Made by a program: the position numbers and the translations under genes. Of a stretch of DNA of 64,000 nt, positions 1 through 11,070 are shown piece after piece. Each line of letters opens with the position of its first letter. Positions within the stretch are counted from its first letter, which is position 1. The stretch comes from Nemopilema nomurai (taxonomy: Eukaryota; Cnidaria; Scyphozoa; Rhizostomeae; Rhizostomatidae): positions 184,067 through 248,066 of the forward strand of contig ML133431.1 in the NCBI GenBank assembly GCA_003864495.1. The letters run 5' to 3'. Below the pieces are notes generated by a model. That model did no database searches and was not told the origin of the DNA. It saw nothing but the letters and a program-made list of their open reading frames with translations.

Positions 1-3000
1 TTTTTGCATAATCGCAAATGCTTGCTTTGGCGTTAAATTATGATTACAAAGCGTAACAAAAATATCATCACGACACGCAATTACTTGATCTAAACGAAAG
101 TGATTTTTTATCATTAGTTGTTTAGCGTTTTTTTCTCAAACGTTAGTTCCGTGTGAAAGGCCTGATACGGCAATCAAATCAGCAAAGCATTTTACTTGCA
201 CAAATTGTAAAATTTTACGCACAAACGCGGTTCCGTATTCCGGTAAACCTAAAGCGCCGGTTGTTTCTTGTAAAACATCAGCAGGTGTGATTTTTAAAAT
301 TGTGATATCAGAAAACATTTTGATGACTAATTGATCGTTAAAAGGAATTTGGCGTGGATCATAATTAGTTAATTTATGTAAAATTTTTAATCCGGTTGGA
401 TCATCATGGCCTAAAATATCAATTTTTAATAATTGATCGTTTAAAACGTGATAATCAAAATGAGTCGTTTTAAATAAAACGTTTTGATTATTAGAAGGAA
501 AATTAAAGGGGCAATAATCATAAATTTCCCGTTCTTGGGGAATAATCATTAAACCACCCGGATGTTGGCCGGTTGTTCTTTTTACGCCTGTGCAATGATA
601 AATAATTCGTTCTTTCGTTCCTTTACTAAGTTGTGATTCTTGATTATCGTGCTCGGTTTCTAAATAATTACGATATAAATTGAAAGCACTTCTTTCCGCA
701 ACAGTTGAAATCGTACCAGCACGAAAAACATGATTGGGACCAAAAAAACTAGTCAAATATTCGGAAACAAAACGTTGGGCTTTTTCCTGGAATCAACCCG
801 AAAAATTTAAATCAATATCTGGTTTTGATGTATTATCAATTCCTAAAAAAGCGGAAAATTCAATACTGGTTCCATTACCAATCATTAAAATTTGACAATT
901 GGGGCAAGTTTGATTTTTACTATCGTAACCAACGGTAATTTTTAGATCATCATTTCATCTAAAAAAATGACATTTTAAACAGTGATAATAAGGTTTTAAC
1001 GGATTGACTTCCGTAATATCTAAACAATAAGCAAGAAATGATGATCCAACCGAACCACGAGATGAAAACAAGAAATTATTTTTTAATGAATAGTTCGTTA
1101 ATTGATACGCAATTAAATAAATAGTTGAATATTCGTGTTTAATGATTGTTTCTAATTCGATTGCTAAACGATCTTTAACTGCTTGATTACAATTAACGCC
1201 AAATTTGGCAATTAATTTTTGTTCTGCTAATTGTTTTAATTTTAAATCGGCTTGCGGAATTTTCGGAAAAACAGTTGGTAAAGTAAACATTTTAATTGGT
1301 TCGATTTGTTGATTTAACAAATGACAGTTCGTAACAACCAATTTTTGAATTAAATTGGGATCTTGTAGAAAATGTAAACCGGCTTTCATTTCATTTGTGG
1401 TACGAAAATATTGTAATGGTGTGGTTTGTGGTTTAAGATTTTTATTGTATAAAGGATGTCTTTTACCACCTAATAATTTATTACTTACTAACACATTACG
1501 ATAAATTCGATCTTCCGGATTTAAATAATGAACATCACCAGTTGCAATCACTAAAACTTGTGCTTTTTGCGCAATATCAATCAACATTTTGATCACACTT
1601 TTAAGATCATCAATCGTAAAACGATTAGTTATTCAAAAATGTTCATAAACTTCCAACGGTTGAATTTCAATGTAATCGTATTTACGAATCGCATTGATTA
1701 ATTGTTCCCGCGTTCCATTTAAAGCAATTTGAAAAATTTCACTATTATAACAACCGGCACCAATTAATAAATTTTGGCGTAATTTCATTAAATCACTTGC
1801 TAATAAAATGGGTCGATGATTGAATAAAGTTTCCGTATGAGTTTTAGAAACTAAACGATACAAATCGTTTAATCCGGCTTGATTTTTAACTAAAACATTT
1901 AAATGACGTGGAAACGCTCGTAAAAGTAATTGCGGATTGTGATTTAAAGCAATTAAATCATTTAAAGTGTGAATTTTTCGCATTGCAATTAAACGATCAA
2001 ATATTAAAACTAATAATTTAGCATCATACAATGCGCGGTGTAACTGTTGATTATTAAACTGAATTTTTAGTTTACGAGCTAAAATTTGCAAAGTATGACG
2101 TTGAAAATGCGGATTAACAATATGTGATAAACGCATTGTATCAATGACAACGTGATTAAATTGTTGATTATGATTTCGATATAAAACATTTAAAAAACTA
2201 AAATCAAATTGCGCATTATGAGCAATTAAAATTCGATTGGTAAAAAGTGTTTGCATTTTAGCAAAAGCAGTTGCAATTGGAATCGCTTTGGTTTGATATT
2301 CGGTTGGATTAATATTAGTTAATTTTCAAATGTGATCGGGAATTGGTTGATTAGTTTTGATGAAAAAACAGTGTTTTTTTTTAATGACACCGTTTTTAAC
2401 AACAATCGCAGCAAATTCAATGATGTGATTTCGTTCTGGAATTAAACCGGTTGTTTCCAAATCGAAAAACACTAATTCTTGATTTTGAAACGTAACATTT
2501 GATTTTGCGAATTGTGAATTATAAACAACGAATAACTGGTTTAAATCGAGATAATTAAATTCACAACCGTAAATAATTTTTAAATTCGGATATTTGGTTT
2601 GTAATTTTGCGCATTCAGCAAAACTATGCACGTTTTGATGATCAGTAATTGCAATTGCTTGATGATTTCACGCTTGGGCATAATCAAAATAATCTTTTAA
2701 ACTACCAATTCCATCGAGTGCTGACATTTTTGTGTGCAAATGAAATTCAATCCGTTTTTGACTGGCATGATCAAACCGACTGATTTGAACTGGAATTGGT
2801 TTTAAACTAATTACTTGATAATGTTTTGTTTTTCAAACACAAGTAAATTTTCATCAGCTTGATAAACTTAATTTGGTTGTTAATTGTGTAGCAAGTTCTT
2901 CACTCACACTTAAATTGAAAACACCGTTTTGATTATCAACTGTTAATTGAAATCGATGATTTTGACGATATTGTTGTTCATAAATACTAATAATTTTGCC

Positions 3001-3603
3001 GGTAATTTCACGTTTTGTTAAAATCTTTTCAAATAATTTTTCACTTTGTTGTTTAAATTGTGCATTTTGATGTTTAAATTGATTACGAAACTGGTCACTT
3101 TGATGTTTTCAATTTGCTAAAATGGCTGATTTTGAATCTAACACTTGTTCTAATTTAAGTAAAATTCCGATCAATTGAAAACTACTAGTTAATGATTTTA
3201 AAATTGCAGTTAATTCAGTTTGCTTTAAAGTTGATAATGGTTGTAAAACTCAACTGGTAAAATTGGTTTTTAAAACTTTAAATGGTGATTGCAAACGAGG
3301 GAAAAATTTTGCACAATACTGTTCAATTCAAATTTGTGCAAAGTTTAAACTCGCTTTTGGTAGTTCAGTTAATTTTCATTCTAATTGATAATTATCGTGA
3401 TTTTTTACAACCGTTTGTAACATATCTAAATACACAAACGGAATTCAATTTTGACATTTAATCGTAAAACGAACAGTTGCGTTTGGAGATAATTTTTGAA
3501 TTGATACTACTTCTAAACTAGTTTGCAACTGTTTTACGACGGGTTGGGGTAGTTTTGATTGAAAAATAATTCAAAAATTAGCATTTAGATCAGAACTTGT
3601 CAT
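1..3603 (-). CDS. polC: DNA polymerase III alpha subunit, PolC type (3' end outside window)
   Basis: Replicative DNA polymerase of low-GC Gram-positive lineages, with built-in 3'-5' proofreading. About 1200 residues lie in the window; full proteins are about 1440, so roughly 240 C-terminal residues lie beyond position 1. Order seen: N-terminal and OB region; a PHP domain opening with HLHTKMSALDG near residue 288; a DEDD exonuclease inserted in it (FFDLETTG near 381, then LIAHNAQFD and YDAKLL); two Cys pairs (CLKC, CPNC) near 875-900; the palm motif PDIDLNFSG near 928 with its catalytic aspartates. TGA is read as Trp throughout and the frame is unbroken. The ATG at 3603 lies 7 bases downstream of the frr stop, so the two are probably co-transcribed. 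Confidence 0.97.
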
Positions 3604-3609
3604 GCTAAT

Positions 3610-4163
3610 TTATACTTTAGATAATTGTTGAATTGCGTTAGTAACAATTTCATCAATTGTTTTTCGCTGATTATTAACACTGGTTTGCAATTTAGTTAAT
3701 GCTTGATGTTGTAAGTCTTTCGCTACAATGTGTTGTTAATTTGATTTTGCATTTGATGACGTAATTGTCGTAATTGAATTTGACTTTGTTCATTAATTTG
3801 ACGATATTCTTTAATAAATTCTGCTTTCTTTGCGGTCGTTAAAAATGGTAAAGCAATCCGAATTTGTTGCGGTTGTAAACTAATTTGTCAATTCGTATTA
3901 GCTTTTAAAAGTGCTTCGTAAATTGATTTGATGATTTTATAATCATACGGTTTTAAATAGTAATCACCTTGTTTACCTTTTGTTACATTAACTAAAAAAC
4001 GAATCGCTGTTTTTGATTCAAAATAATCGATTTTAATTTGATTTAATAACAATAAATTAATTTTGGTGTAATCAATTCGTTTTAATTTAAAATCTAAATT
4101 GGCAATTATTTTATCAATTGCATTCGTAAATAATGGTTCTCAATTAAAAATCGGATTATTCAT
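3610..4163 (-). CDS. frr: ribosome recycling factor, apparent one-base frameshift
   Basis: RRF splits post-termination ribosomes together with EF-G. The frame from ATG 4163 reads as RRF until a TAG at 3723-3725. The RRF C-terminus (AKDLQHQALTKLQ ... IDEIVTNAIQQL) continues in another frame to the TAA at 3610-3612. One missing base between about 3726 and 3735 explains this; restoring it gives 184 residues, the usual length. The start overlaps pyrH by 8 bases, the classic pyrH-frr arrangement. RRF is indispensable, so a sequencing error is more likely than a real break. Confidence 0.88.
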
Positions 4164-4896
4164 TGCTGATTACGGTAAATTTGCCTTTACGATCTAAAAC
4201 ATCACAAATTGCATTTGGTTGGGAAAGATTAAAAACTAATAGTTCAACGCTTTTATCTAAATTAAAACTTGCCGCTGTTAAATCAAACACTTTTAATTTT
4301 TGCGCAATTAAGTTTTGATAAGTAATGTGTTGATAGCGTTTGGCGTTTTTAAATTGTTGCGGATCTTTATCAAACACACCATCAACATTTTTTTTACCCA
4401 GCAAAATTTGGGAAGCATGCAATTGATCAGCTAAAACACTAGCAGCAGTATCAGTTGTAAACGATGGAACGCCAATTCCGCCGCCAACGATTAAAATTTT
4501 ATGTTTTTTTAAAAGTTTATTGGCTAATTTTACATTGAAATAATCAATAATTTGAACATCAAGATTAATCATTGATAAAACTGGTACTTTTAAATTTTCA
4601 TGACGAAAAACTTCTTTTAAAGCGATTGTGTTAATTACGGTTGCTAACATTCCTGCATAATCTAAACTGACATAATTTTCACTTTTAAATGGTAAGAAAA
4701 AACGACTACGACAAATGTTTCCACCACCAAGGACAATAATAATTTCATAACCGTTATTAATTACGGTTTTTAATTGAAGAATTAAACTTTGGGCAAAATC
4801 AGCGGCAAAAAGTTGGTCGTTTTGTTTAAAGGCTTCACCACTTAATTTTAAAATAATTCGTTTATTTAGTTTTTTTTGTGGTTTTAACTGATTCAT
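4156..4896 (-). CDS. pyrH: UMP kinase
   Basis: Phosphorylates UMP to UDP with ATP and feeds all pyrimidine nucleotides. It is an amino-acid-kinase fold protein of 246 residues, normal length. Visible family motifs are KLSGEAF near residue 18, LGGGNICR, DYAGMLATVINT (UMP-binding region), GGGIGVPSFTTDTAA and the C-terminal FDLTAASF. It sits between the membrane-protein gene upstream and frr downstream, overlapping both (35 and 8 bases), which suggests coupled translation of one operon. Confidence 0.97.
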   Translation of the reverse strand: MNQLKPQKKLNKRIILKLSGEAFKQNDQLFAADFAQSLILQLKTVINNGYEIIIVLGGGNICRSRFFLPFKSENYVSLDYAGMLATVINTIALKEVFRHENLKVPVLSMINLDVQIIDYFNVKLANKLLKKHKILIVGGGIGVPSFTTDTAASVLADQLHASQILLGKKNVDGVFDKDPQQFKNAKRYQHITYQNLIAQKLKVFDLTAASFNLDKSVELLVFNLSQPNAICDVLDRKGKFTVISNE

Positions 4897-5544
4897 TTTT
4901 TTTCGGTTTGAGTTTCGGTTTTGCTTTTTCGGTTTTTGATGTTGAATTTAAGACTTGATCAATTTTAAAAAACGCATTGTTACGATTTAAATCAATAAAT
5001 TTTAGATAATTTTTCACTAAAAACGTCGTGCTATTTGAAAATATTCAAAATCGACATTTTTCCGTTACGTTAAACTACCATCTTTTTTATAAACGTATTC
5101 AAGAAAATACACTCATTTATTTTGTTTTTGAATTTTAACAATGGCAGAATTAATGATTGATAATCCAAATAAATAAATTTTATCATCAGTAAAAATAATC
5201 AAAAAGTTGTTCGAAAACATAATGACGTAAACCATTCAAACGAACATAAAAACGACCCCAAACGCAAATACAAAGGTGTAAAGAGTTTGAATTGATTTTT
5301 GCACAGTATTTTGCATTTCAAGGTAATTTTTACCATAAAGTGCATATAAAACAATAATCATGATGTTGATAGCGAACGAAAATACTCCTAAAACGGCATT
5401 AATTGTTACTAATGGAATTGAAATTGAACGATTTTTTGAATTAATCCGAAACGCTCAAATAAAACCAAAAAGATTAATGATAATTAAATAGGCAATGATA
5501 GCAAATGCAAATCACGATCCATATACAATAACATGTGAATTCAT
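4862..5544 (-). CDS. uncharacterised membrane protein with basic C-terminal tail, apparent frameshift
   Basis: Not recognised as a known family. The N-terminal 150 residues hold about four hydrophobic segments (AFAIIAYLIIINLFGFIWAF is the first). A soluble part and a Lys/Pro/Thr-rich tail (KAKPKLKPKK) follow. The first frame stops soon after KKDGSLT. The downstream frame (CRFWIFSNSTTFLVKN) continues to the TAA at 4862-4864. A missing base in the AAA run at 5072-5074 joins them into 227 residues. The start at 5544 has a good Shine-Dalgarno (GGAAGGAT) lying over the stop of the preceding frame. Its place between tsf and pyrH suggests co-expression with translation genes, not a function. Confidence 0.7.
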
Positions 5545-5550
5545 ATTTTT

Positions 5551-7326
5551 TTATCCTTCCAATTTTTTATTAAGACACATTTTAGTAACTACAATTTGAT
5601 GTTTTTCTAATCATTTTTCAACTGTAATTTCAGGTTGATGAACAAATTTTTGATGTAATAAAGTTTGCGATTGGATTTTTTTCTTCAATTTTCCAATCAC
5701 AATTTTTTCGATCATTTCTTCTGTACGATCAGAAAATGCTTCCGTTGTTTGTTTTGTGATTGCTGCTTTTAAAGTTTCTAATTTTTGAGGATCTAAATCT
5801 TTTTCCGTAATGTATTTCGGTTGTAAAGCGACAACGTGCATTGCTAATTTTTCCGCTTCAACTGGATCAAAATCAACTGCACCGGTTAATTTTAAAAGTG
5901 CTGTTTGTTGAAAATTAGTATGATTGTAAAAAGCAAATGATTCAGTAGCAGTTTTTGTTAAAACTACTGGTAAAACAAACGAAATATTTTCGTGAAATTT
6001 ATTAATTAAATCATTAATAATTGGTTGACCAATTTGGGCAATATAATCAGTTGAGAGATTATTGGCGGTAACTAAATTTTCACCTAATTTTTGAAATGCT
6101 TGTTGAAAAATTTGATTACGAGCAACAAAATCAGTTTCACATTTTAAATCTAAAATTAATGCTTGATTGCCATTCACAAACGTTCCCACTAAACCATGAT
6201 TGTTAGTACGTTGTTTATCAACAACAACTTGATTTTGTTTAACTAATCAATTAAGCGCTTTTTGGTAATCGTTTTGATGTTCGACTAAAGCTTGTTTACA
6301 AGCTGCTCAACTTGCTAATGTTGCTTGACGTAAACGTTTTAATAATGTTAAATCAAGTTCAAACGCATTTGCTTGCTTTGTATCAGTTTCAGTAATTGGT
6401 TTTGATTCTGTTGTACTTTCAAATTGAGTTGAATTTACCGCTTCGGTTGGTTTTGTTTCTGTTTTACTTTCCAATTGAACTGGAATTGCCGGTTCACTTG
6501 GTTTTGTTTTTGGTTCAATTTCACTTGGTTTTGTAAATGGTGGTTTAGCAACTGAATCATTATTAGTTTTGATTGCTTGTTTTGCTTGATTAATTTGTTC
6601 AAAATCTTCAGCAACAATTGCGTCTAAATCAGTTCAATTTAACGATGGAAATAGCTGTTTCATTAAAGATGAAAAAGCTAAATGAATAACACGTTGTGAA
6701 CGATTGTTTAAAACCGCAAATTGCGTTAGTAATTCGGGATTAACATTAATATTTGTGAAAGCAAAAACCGGAATTTTTAATTGTTTTGCTTCTAAACAAG
6801 CGATTTTATCCATGTATGGATCAAGTAAAAAGATCGCATCGGGCAAACGATTCATCGTTAAAATTCCTTCTAATTGACGCATTAAAATTGTCTTTTGCTT
6901 TTGGAATTGGCCGCGTTCACGTTTGGTTGATTTACGCATAAAATCAGCATCTTGTTCTTGTTTTAAAAGTGTTTTTAAATGTGAAATACGAGTTTGAATT
7001 GTTTTTCAATTCGTTAAAGTTCCACCTCATCAACGTTCGGTAATGTAATAATGATCAGTTCGTTTAATTGCTAAACGCACAAAGTCATTAATTGGATTTC
7101 GTTTTGAAACGAACAAAATCTTTTTTTGATCAGCGATGTATGTTTTTAGAGTTGTTAATAATGCTTCGAAGTTAACTAACGTTTTTTCCAAATCAATGAT
7201 CTGTAAGTTACTACCCTTCTTCATTCCATAAATGTATTGTTTCATTGCCGGATGTGAAAAACGTTTTGGTTTCCCAAAGTGTGCTCCGCACAAAAACAAA
7301 TCGTTAATATTTAAATTGTTTTCCAT
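5551..7326 (-). CDS. rpsB-tsf: ribosomal protein S2 fused in frame to elongation factor Ts (as read)
   Basis: A single 591-codon frame without stop. Residues 1 to about 230 are ribosomal protein S2 of the 30S subunit (AHFGK, ERWWGGTLTNWKT, LPDAIFLLDP, IPVFAFTN). Residues about 230-318 are a low-complexity Lys/Pro/Thr/Glu/Ser linker with repeats such as TKPSE and ETKPTE. From about 319 onward it is EF-Ts, the EF-Tu nucleotide exchange factor (LKRLRQAT, CKQALVEHQNDYQKALNWL, CETDFVARN). I found no in-frame ATG or GTG between the two parts, only a TTG in the linker. Normally rpsB and tsf are separate neighbours. This region is error-prone: one extra base in the AAA run at 6350-6352 would instead give a separate tsf starting at ATG 6368 overlapping rpsB. 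Confidence 0.75.
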
Positions 7327-7372
7327 TATTATAATTTTACTAGTTTTTTTTTATTTAAGCAAAAAAAATCGA

Positions 7373-9478
7373 TTAAGTGGTTTTTTTTGTTGATTTTGGC
7401 GTTGAAAATTGTGTTTTTGGCCGATAACGACATTTAGGATATTGACTGCAACTAATAAATTCACCAAATCGTCCTTTCCGTTTTGCTAACGGATTTTTGC
7501 ATTTTAAACATTTTTGTTCCAATAATTCAACTGGCGATTTGGTTGAATTTTTCGGCACAATATAACGACAATTCGGATAATTGCTACAACCAATAAAATT
7601 ACCGTATTTTCCCGAACGTTTTTGTAATTGGTGTTGACATTGAGGACACAATTGATCTAATAATTGTTTTTCAGTTGGAGAGTTAGTTTGCTTAAATTTA
7701 CATTTTGGATATTCGCTACAACTAATAAAAGTTCCAAAACGACTTTCACGTAAAACTAATTTTGATTTACACAACGGACAAATTTGATCAAGGGTTGGGG
7801 AGCTAATTTTGTGGTTGATTTCTGTTTTGCTTGAATTTTATCATTGAATTGATTTCAAAACGATTGTAAAAATTGTTTCCGAATTGAAGCGTTATTGCTA
7901 ATTTCATCTAATTTTTGTTCTAAATTAGCGGTGTATTTCGCGTTAATAATTTCGGGAAAATGAATTTGTAAAAAATTATCAACTTCTAATCCTTTTTTTT
8001 TGACACGTAATTTAGTTTTTTGTTTTTCAACGTACAAACTGTTTAATAATTTGGCGATCATTTGTCCATAAGTTGAAGGCCGACCAACTCCATTTAATTC
8101 CATTGCCTTAATTAAATCACCTTCACTTAAAGCTTGTGGTGGTTGGGTGGTTTTTTTGGTTTCGATGATTTTAATCGGTTGATTTAGCGATTGTTGTTTT
8201 CAAGCAATAGTTTTAAAACGACTAACTTCAATCCCGTTAACAGTTTGAAAACCAGGATCAATCACGATTTCTTTACGAGCTTCAAAAATGACATCATTAA
8301 TTTTTATTTTGGTTGTTTGAATTTGACTTTGCATTGGTTTTAAAAACGGCATTTGCGTGTGTTTATAAATTAAAGTATACAATTTATGTTCATCACGTTC
8401 TAAATATTTTTGAACTGCATTCGGATTAAATGCTCAATTCGTAATTCGAATCGCTTCATGTGCATTTTGAACGTTTTGGGATGATTTTTGGTTTTGCTGG
8501 TTTTTAATTTGATCAATTTGATGATCAGGAAATAATTTACTTAAGAATACTTGGCTAGCTTGGAAAAATTGTTGATTAATTCGGTTTGAATCAGTTCTTG
8601 GATAAGTAATAAAACCAATCAATTGATTATCAACCGAAATTCCTTCATACAATTTTTGGGCTAAAAAGGTCGTTTTTTTAACCGAAAAACCGAGTTTTTG
8701 CGCTGCAAATTGTAATAATTTTGCCGTCGTTAAAAAAGTCGGCGGAAAAGTTGATTTTACTCGTTTCTGATCACTTACTAATTCTAACGGATGTTGGTTT
8801 AAAAGTGTTTGTAACTTTTGAATTGTTTCGTATGATTGAATTGGTAAAGTATTGATCGGAAAGTTTTTTTAAATGAAACTGATAATCAAAGTAATTAAAA
8901 TGCAATTCTCAATAAGTAATTGGTTTAAAATCAATGATTTTTTGTTCTTGTTTACTTAATAAGTGTAAACCAACCGATTGAACCCGACCAGCTGATTTGG
9001 CAAATAATTTTTGTTGCAATAATTTTGATAACCGAAAACCAATCATGCGATCTAAAACGCGTCGTGTACTTTGCGATGCAACTAAATTCAGATCAATCGT
9101 TTTCGGATTTTTAAATGCTTCTAAAACAGCTGATTGCGTAATTTCATTAAACAAAACACGGTAATGTGGTGCTTTATTATTAATTAATGAACTTGATAAA
9201 TGATGCGCAATCGCTTCACCTTCACGATCTGGATCGGTAGCTAAATAAATCGTTTTTGCTTGTTTAGCAATTTTTTTTAATGATTTAATTAACCCTTTTT
9301 TGCTTGGTTCAATTTCGTATAATGGTAAAAACTGTTCTCAATCAATTCCCAGTTTATAACGACCAGCTTTTGTCATTTGAAAAATATGGCCGTTACAAGA
9401 TACGACATGGTATTTATCACCCAAAAACTTTTGTAAAGCTCTTGTTTTAGTTGGCGATTCTAGAACCACAAGATACAT
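7373..9478 (-). CDS. topA: DNA topoisomerase I, two apparent indels
   Basis: Type IA topoisomerase that relaxes negative supercoils. The N-terminal Toprim domain has ATDPDREGEAI near residues 80-90; the catalytic tyrosine is in ITYPRTDSNR near residue 290. Three C-terminal four-Cys zinc modules (CKSKL..CSEYPKC, CPQC..CSNYPNC, CLKC..CSQYPKC) precede a basic tail, PKSTKKTT. The frame shifts twice: one extra base in the seven-T run at 8864-8870 and one missing near the TTTT at 7807-7810. The two cancel, giving 701 residues, the normal length. The start at 9478 faces rpmB, two bases from its stop. Confidence 0.93.
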
Positions 9479-9479
9479 T

Positions 9480-9692
9480 TTATTGTTTTTTTTGACCGTT
9501 ATGACGGCGAATGGTTTTTAATTCCTTTGCTGTTAGAAATAACGTATAAACAGTTTGTGTTTTCGGATCACGAATTTGATGTTTTTGAATGTTTTGTTTT
9601 CAAACTCGTGGCGTAATATTAAGTGCTTTTGAACGATTATGGCCAAAACTAAGTTTTTTATTTGCTTTTAATCTAATTGTTTGTTTCATCAT
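9480..9692 (-). CDS. rpmB: large-subunit ribosomal protein L28
   Basis: A small basic protein of 69-70 residues. The stretch GHNRSKALNITPRVWKQNIQ and the end TLFLTAKELKTIRR match the L28 pattern (GNxxSHANNxTKRxxxPNLQ followed by RVSxxxLRxI). The N-terminal cysteine seen in some L28 proteins is absent. Two adjacent ATG codons (9692 and 9689) could each be the start, and there is no clear Shine-Dalgarno. It lies 20 bases downstream of the tuf stop and just ahead of topA, so it is probably expressed by read-through from tuf. Confidence 0.85.
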
Positions 9693-9712
9693 TAAAAAGA
9701 GAGTTGGTTAAA

Positions 9713-10896
9713 CTATTCAATCACTTCAATTACTCTTCCGGCACCAATTGTGTGGCCACCTTCACGAATTGAGAATTTTGTTTCTTTTTCAAGTGCAACC
9801 GGACTGATTAATTCACCAGTAAATTGTAAATTATCGCCTGGCATTGCCATTTTAACATCAGCTGGTAATGTAACTACACCGGTTACATCAGTTGTACGGA
9901 AATAAAATTGGGGACGATAATTAGTGAAAAATGGAGTGTGACGTCCACCTTCTTCTTTTTTCAAAACATAAACTTGGGCACGAAACTTCGTGTGTGGAGT
10001 TACAGTTCCGGGTTTTGCTAATACTTGACCACGTAAAACTGATTTACGTTCAACACCACGTAGTAATACACCAACGTTATCACCGGCTTGAGCTGAATCT
10101 AATAATTTTCGAAACATTTCAATTCCAGTTACAATCGCTTTAGTAGTTGGTTTTAAACCGACGATTTCAACTTCTTTGTTTAATTCTAAAACACCACGTT
10201 CAACACGTCCAGTTGCAACCGTTCCACGACCTGTAATTGTTAAAACATCTTCAATTGACATTAAGAAATTTTTATCAATTTCACGAACTGGATCAGGAAT
10301 GTAACTATCAACTGCATCCATTAATTTTTGAATTTGCATTTGAGCAGTTTTATCTTTTTGTAATGCTAATAATGCTGAACCACGAATGATTGGAGTTGAA
10401 TCACCATCAAAATCGTATTCTTTTAATAAATCACGAATTTCCATTTCAACTAATTCAAGCATTTCTTCATCTTGAACTTTGTCGCATTTATTAAGAAAAA
10501 CAACCATGTTTGGAACCCCAACTTGTTTTGCTAATAGAATGTGTTCACGCGTTTGCGGCATGGGTCCGTCATTGGCAGCAACAACTAAAATTGCGCCATC
10601 CATTTGAGCAGCACCAGTAATCATATTTTTAATATAGTCGGCATGGCCAGGACAGTCAACGTGAGCATAGTGGCGTTTTATTGTTTCGTATTCAACGTGT
10701 GCCGTATTAATTGTAATTCCACGTTCTTTTTCTTCCGGGCAGCGTCAATTTTATCAAATGCAACCGCTTTTGCTAAATTTTGACTTGATAAATATTCTGT
10801 AATTGCTGCTGTTAAAGTTGTTTTCCCGTGGTCAACGTGACCAATCGTTCCAATGTTAACGTGGGTTTTTGAACGATTAAATTTTTCTTTTGCCAT
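9713..10896 (-). CDS. tuf: elongation factor Tu, apparent one-base frameshift
   Basis: GTPase that delivers aminoacyl-tRNA to the ribosome. G1 is [10 protein letters not shown] near residues 19-28, followed by [13 protein letters not shown] and NKCD; domains 2 and 3 are intact to the TAG at 9713. The frame breaks at the GGG run at 10737-10739. One more G restores the expected [13 protein letters not shown] and gives exactly 394 residues, the standard length. A broken tuf would be lethal if it is the only copy, so this is almost certainly a base-calling error. Upstream is a clear AGGAG Shine-Dalgarno. The partner EF-Ts is encoded about 2.4 kb downstream on the same strand. Confidence 0.95.
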
Positions 10897-11070
10897 GTTT
10901 GTTTTTTTACTCCTATTTTTGACCGTAAAAAACTTTTCTTGCTAATTTCAAGAATCATTTTTTACAAAATTCTTTTAATTTTGAATTAACGATTATTTTA
11001 TCATATTTTTTTGATTGCAAAAAATGATATTAAAAGCATTTTGCGAACGTAAAAAATCATGAAAAAACGA
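10897..11070 (-). promoter_or_regulatory. intergenic leader and probable promoter of tuf
   Basis: This 174-base gap separates the pepA stop from tuf. On the minus strand it contains a TATGATAAAAT block (plus 10995-11005) that could serve as a -10 element, with TTGCAA at 11015-11020 at a less-than-ideal distance. An AGGAG Shine-Dalgarno stands just before the tuf ATG. No strong hairpin terminator for pepA was recognised. The assignment is by eye only. Confidence 0.35.

Noticed and set aside
6435..6617. Separate small Gln/Asn/Lys-rich protein between rpsB and tsf
   Set aside because: It is the alternate frame of the S2 to EF-Ts linker, whose low-complexity codons create a long open frame by chance.
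9931..10143. Plus-strand open frame opposite tuf
   Set aside because: Antisense shadow of a highly conserved coding region; no start signals.
10730..10745. Programmed frameshift in tuf
   Set aside because: No slippery heptamer or stimulatory structure, and no precedent. One extra G gives a perfect EF-Tu.
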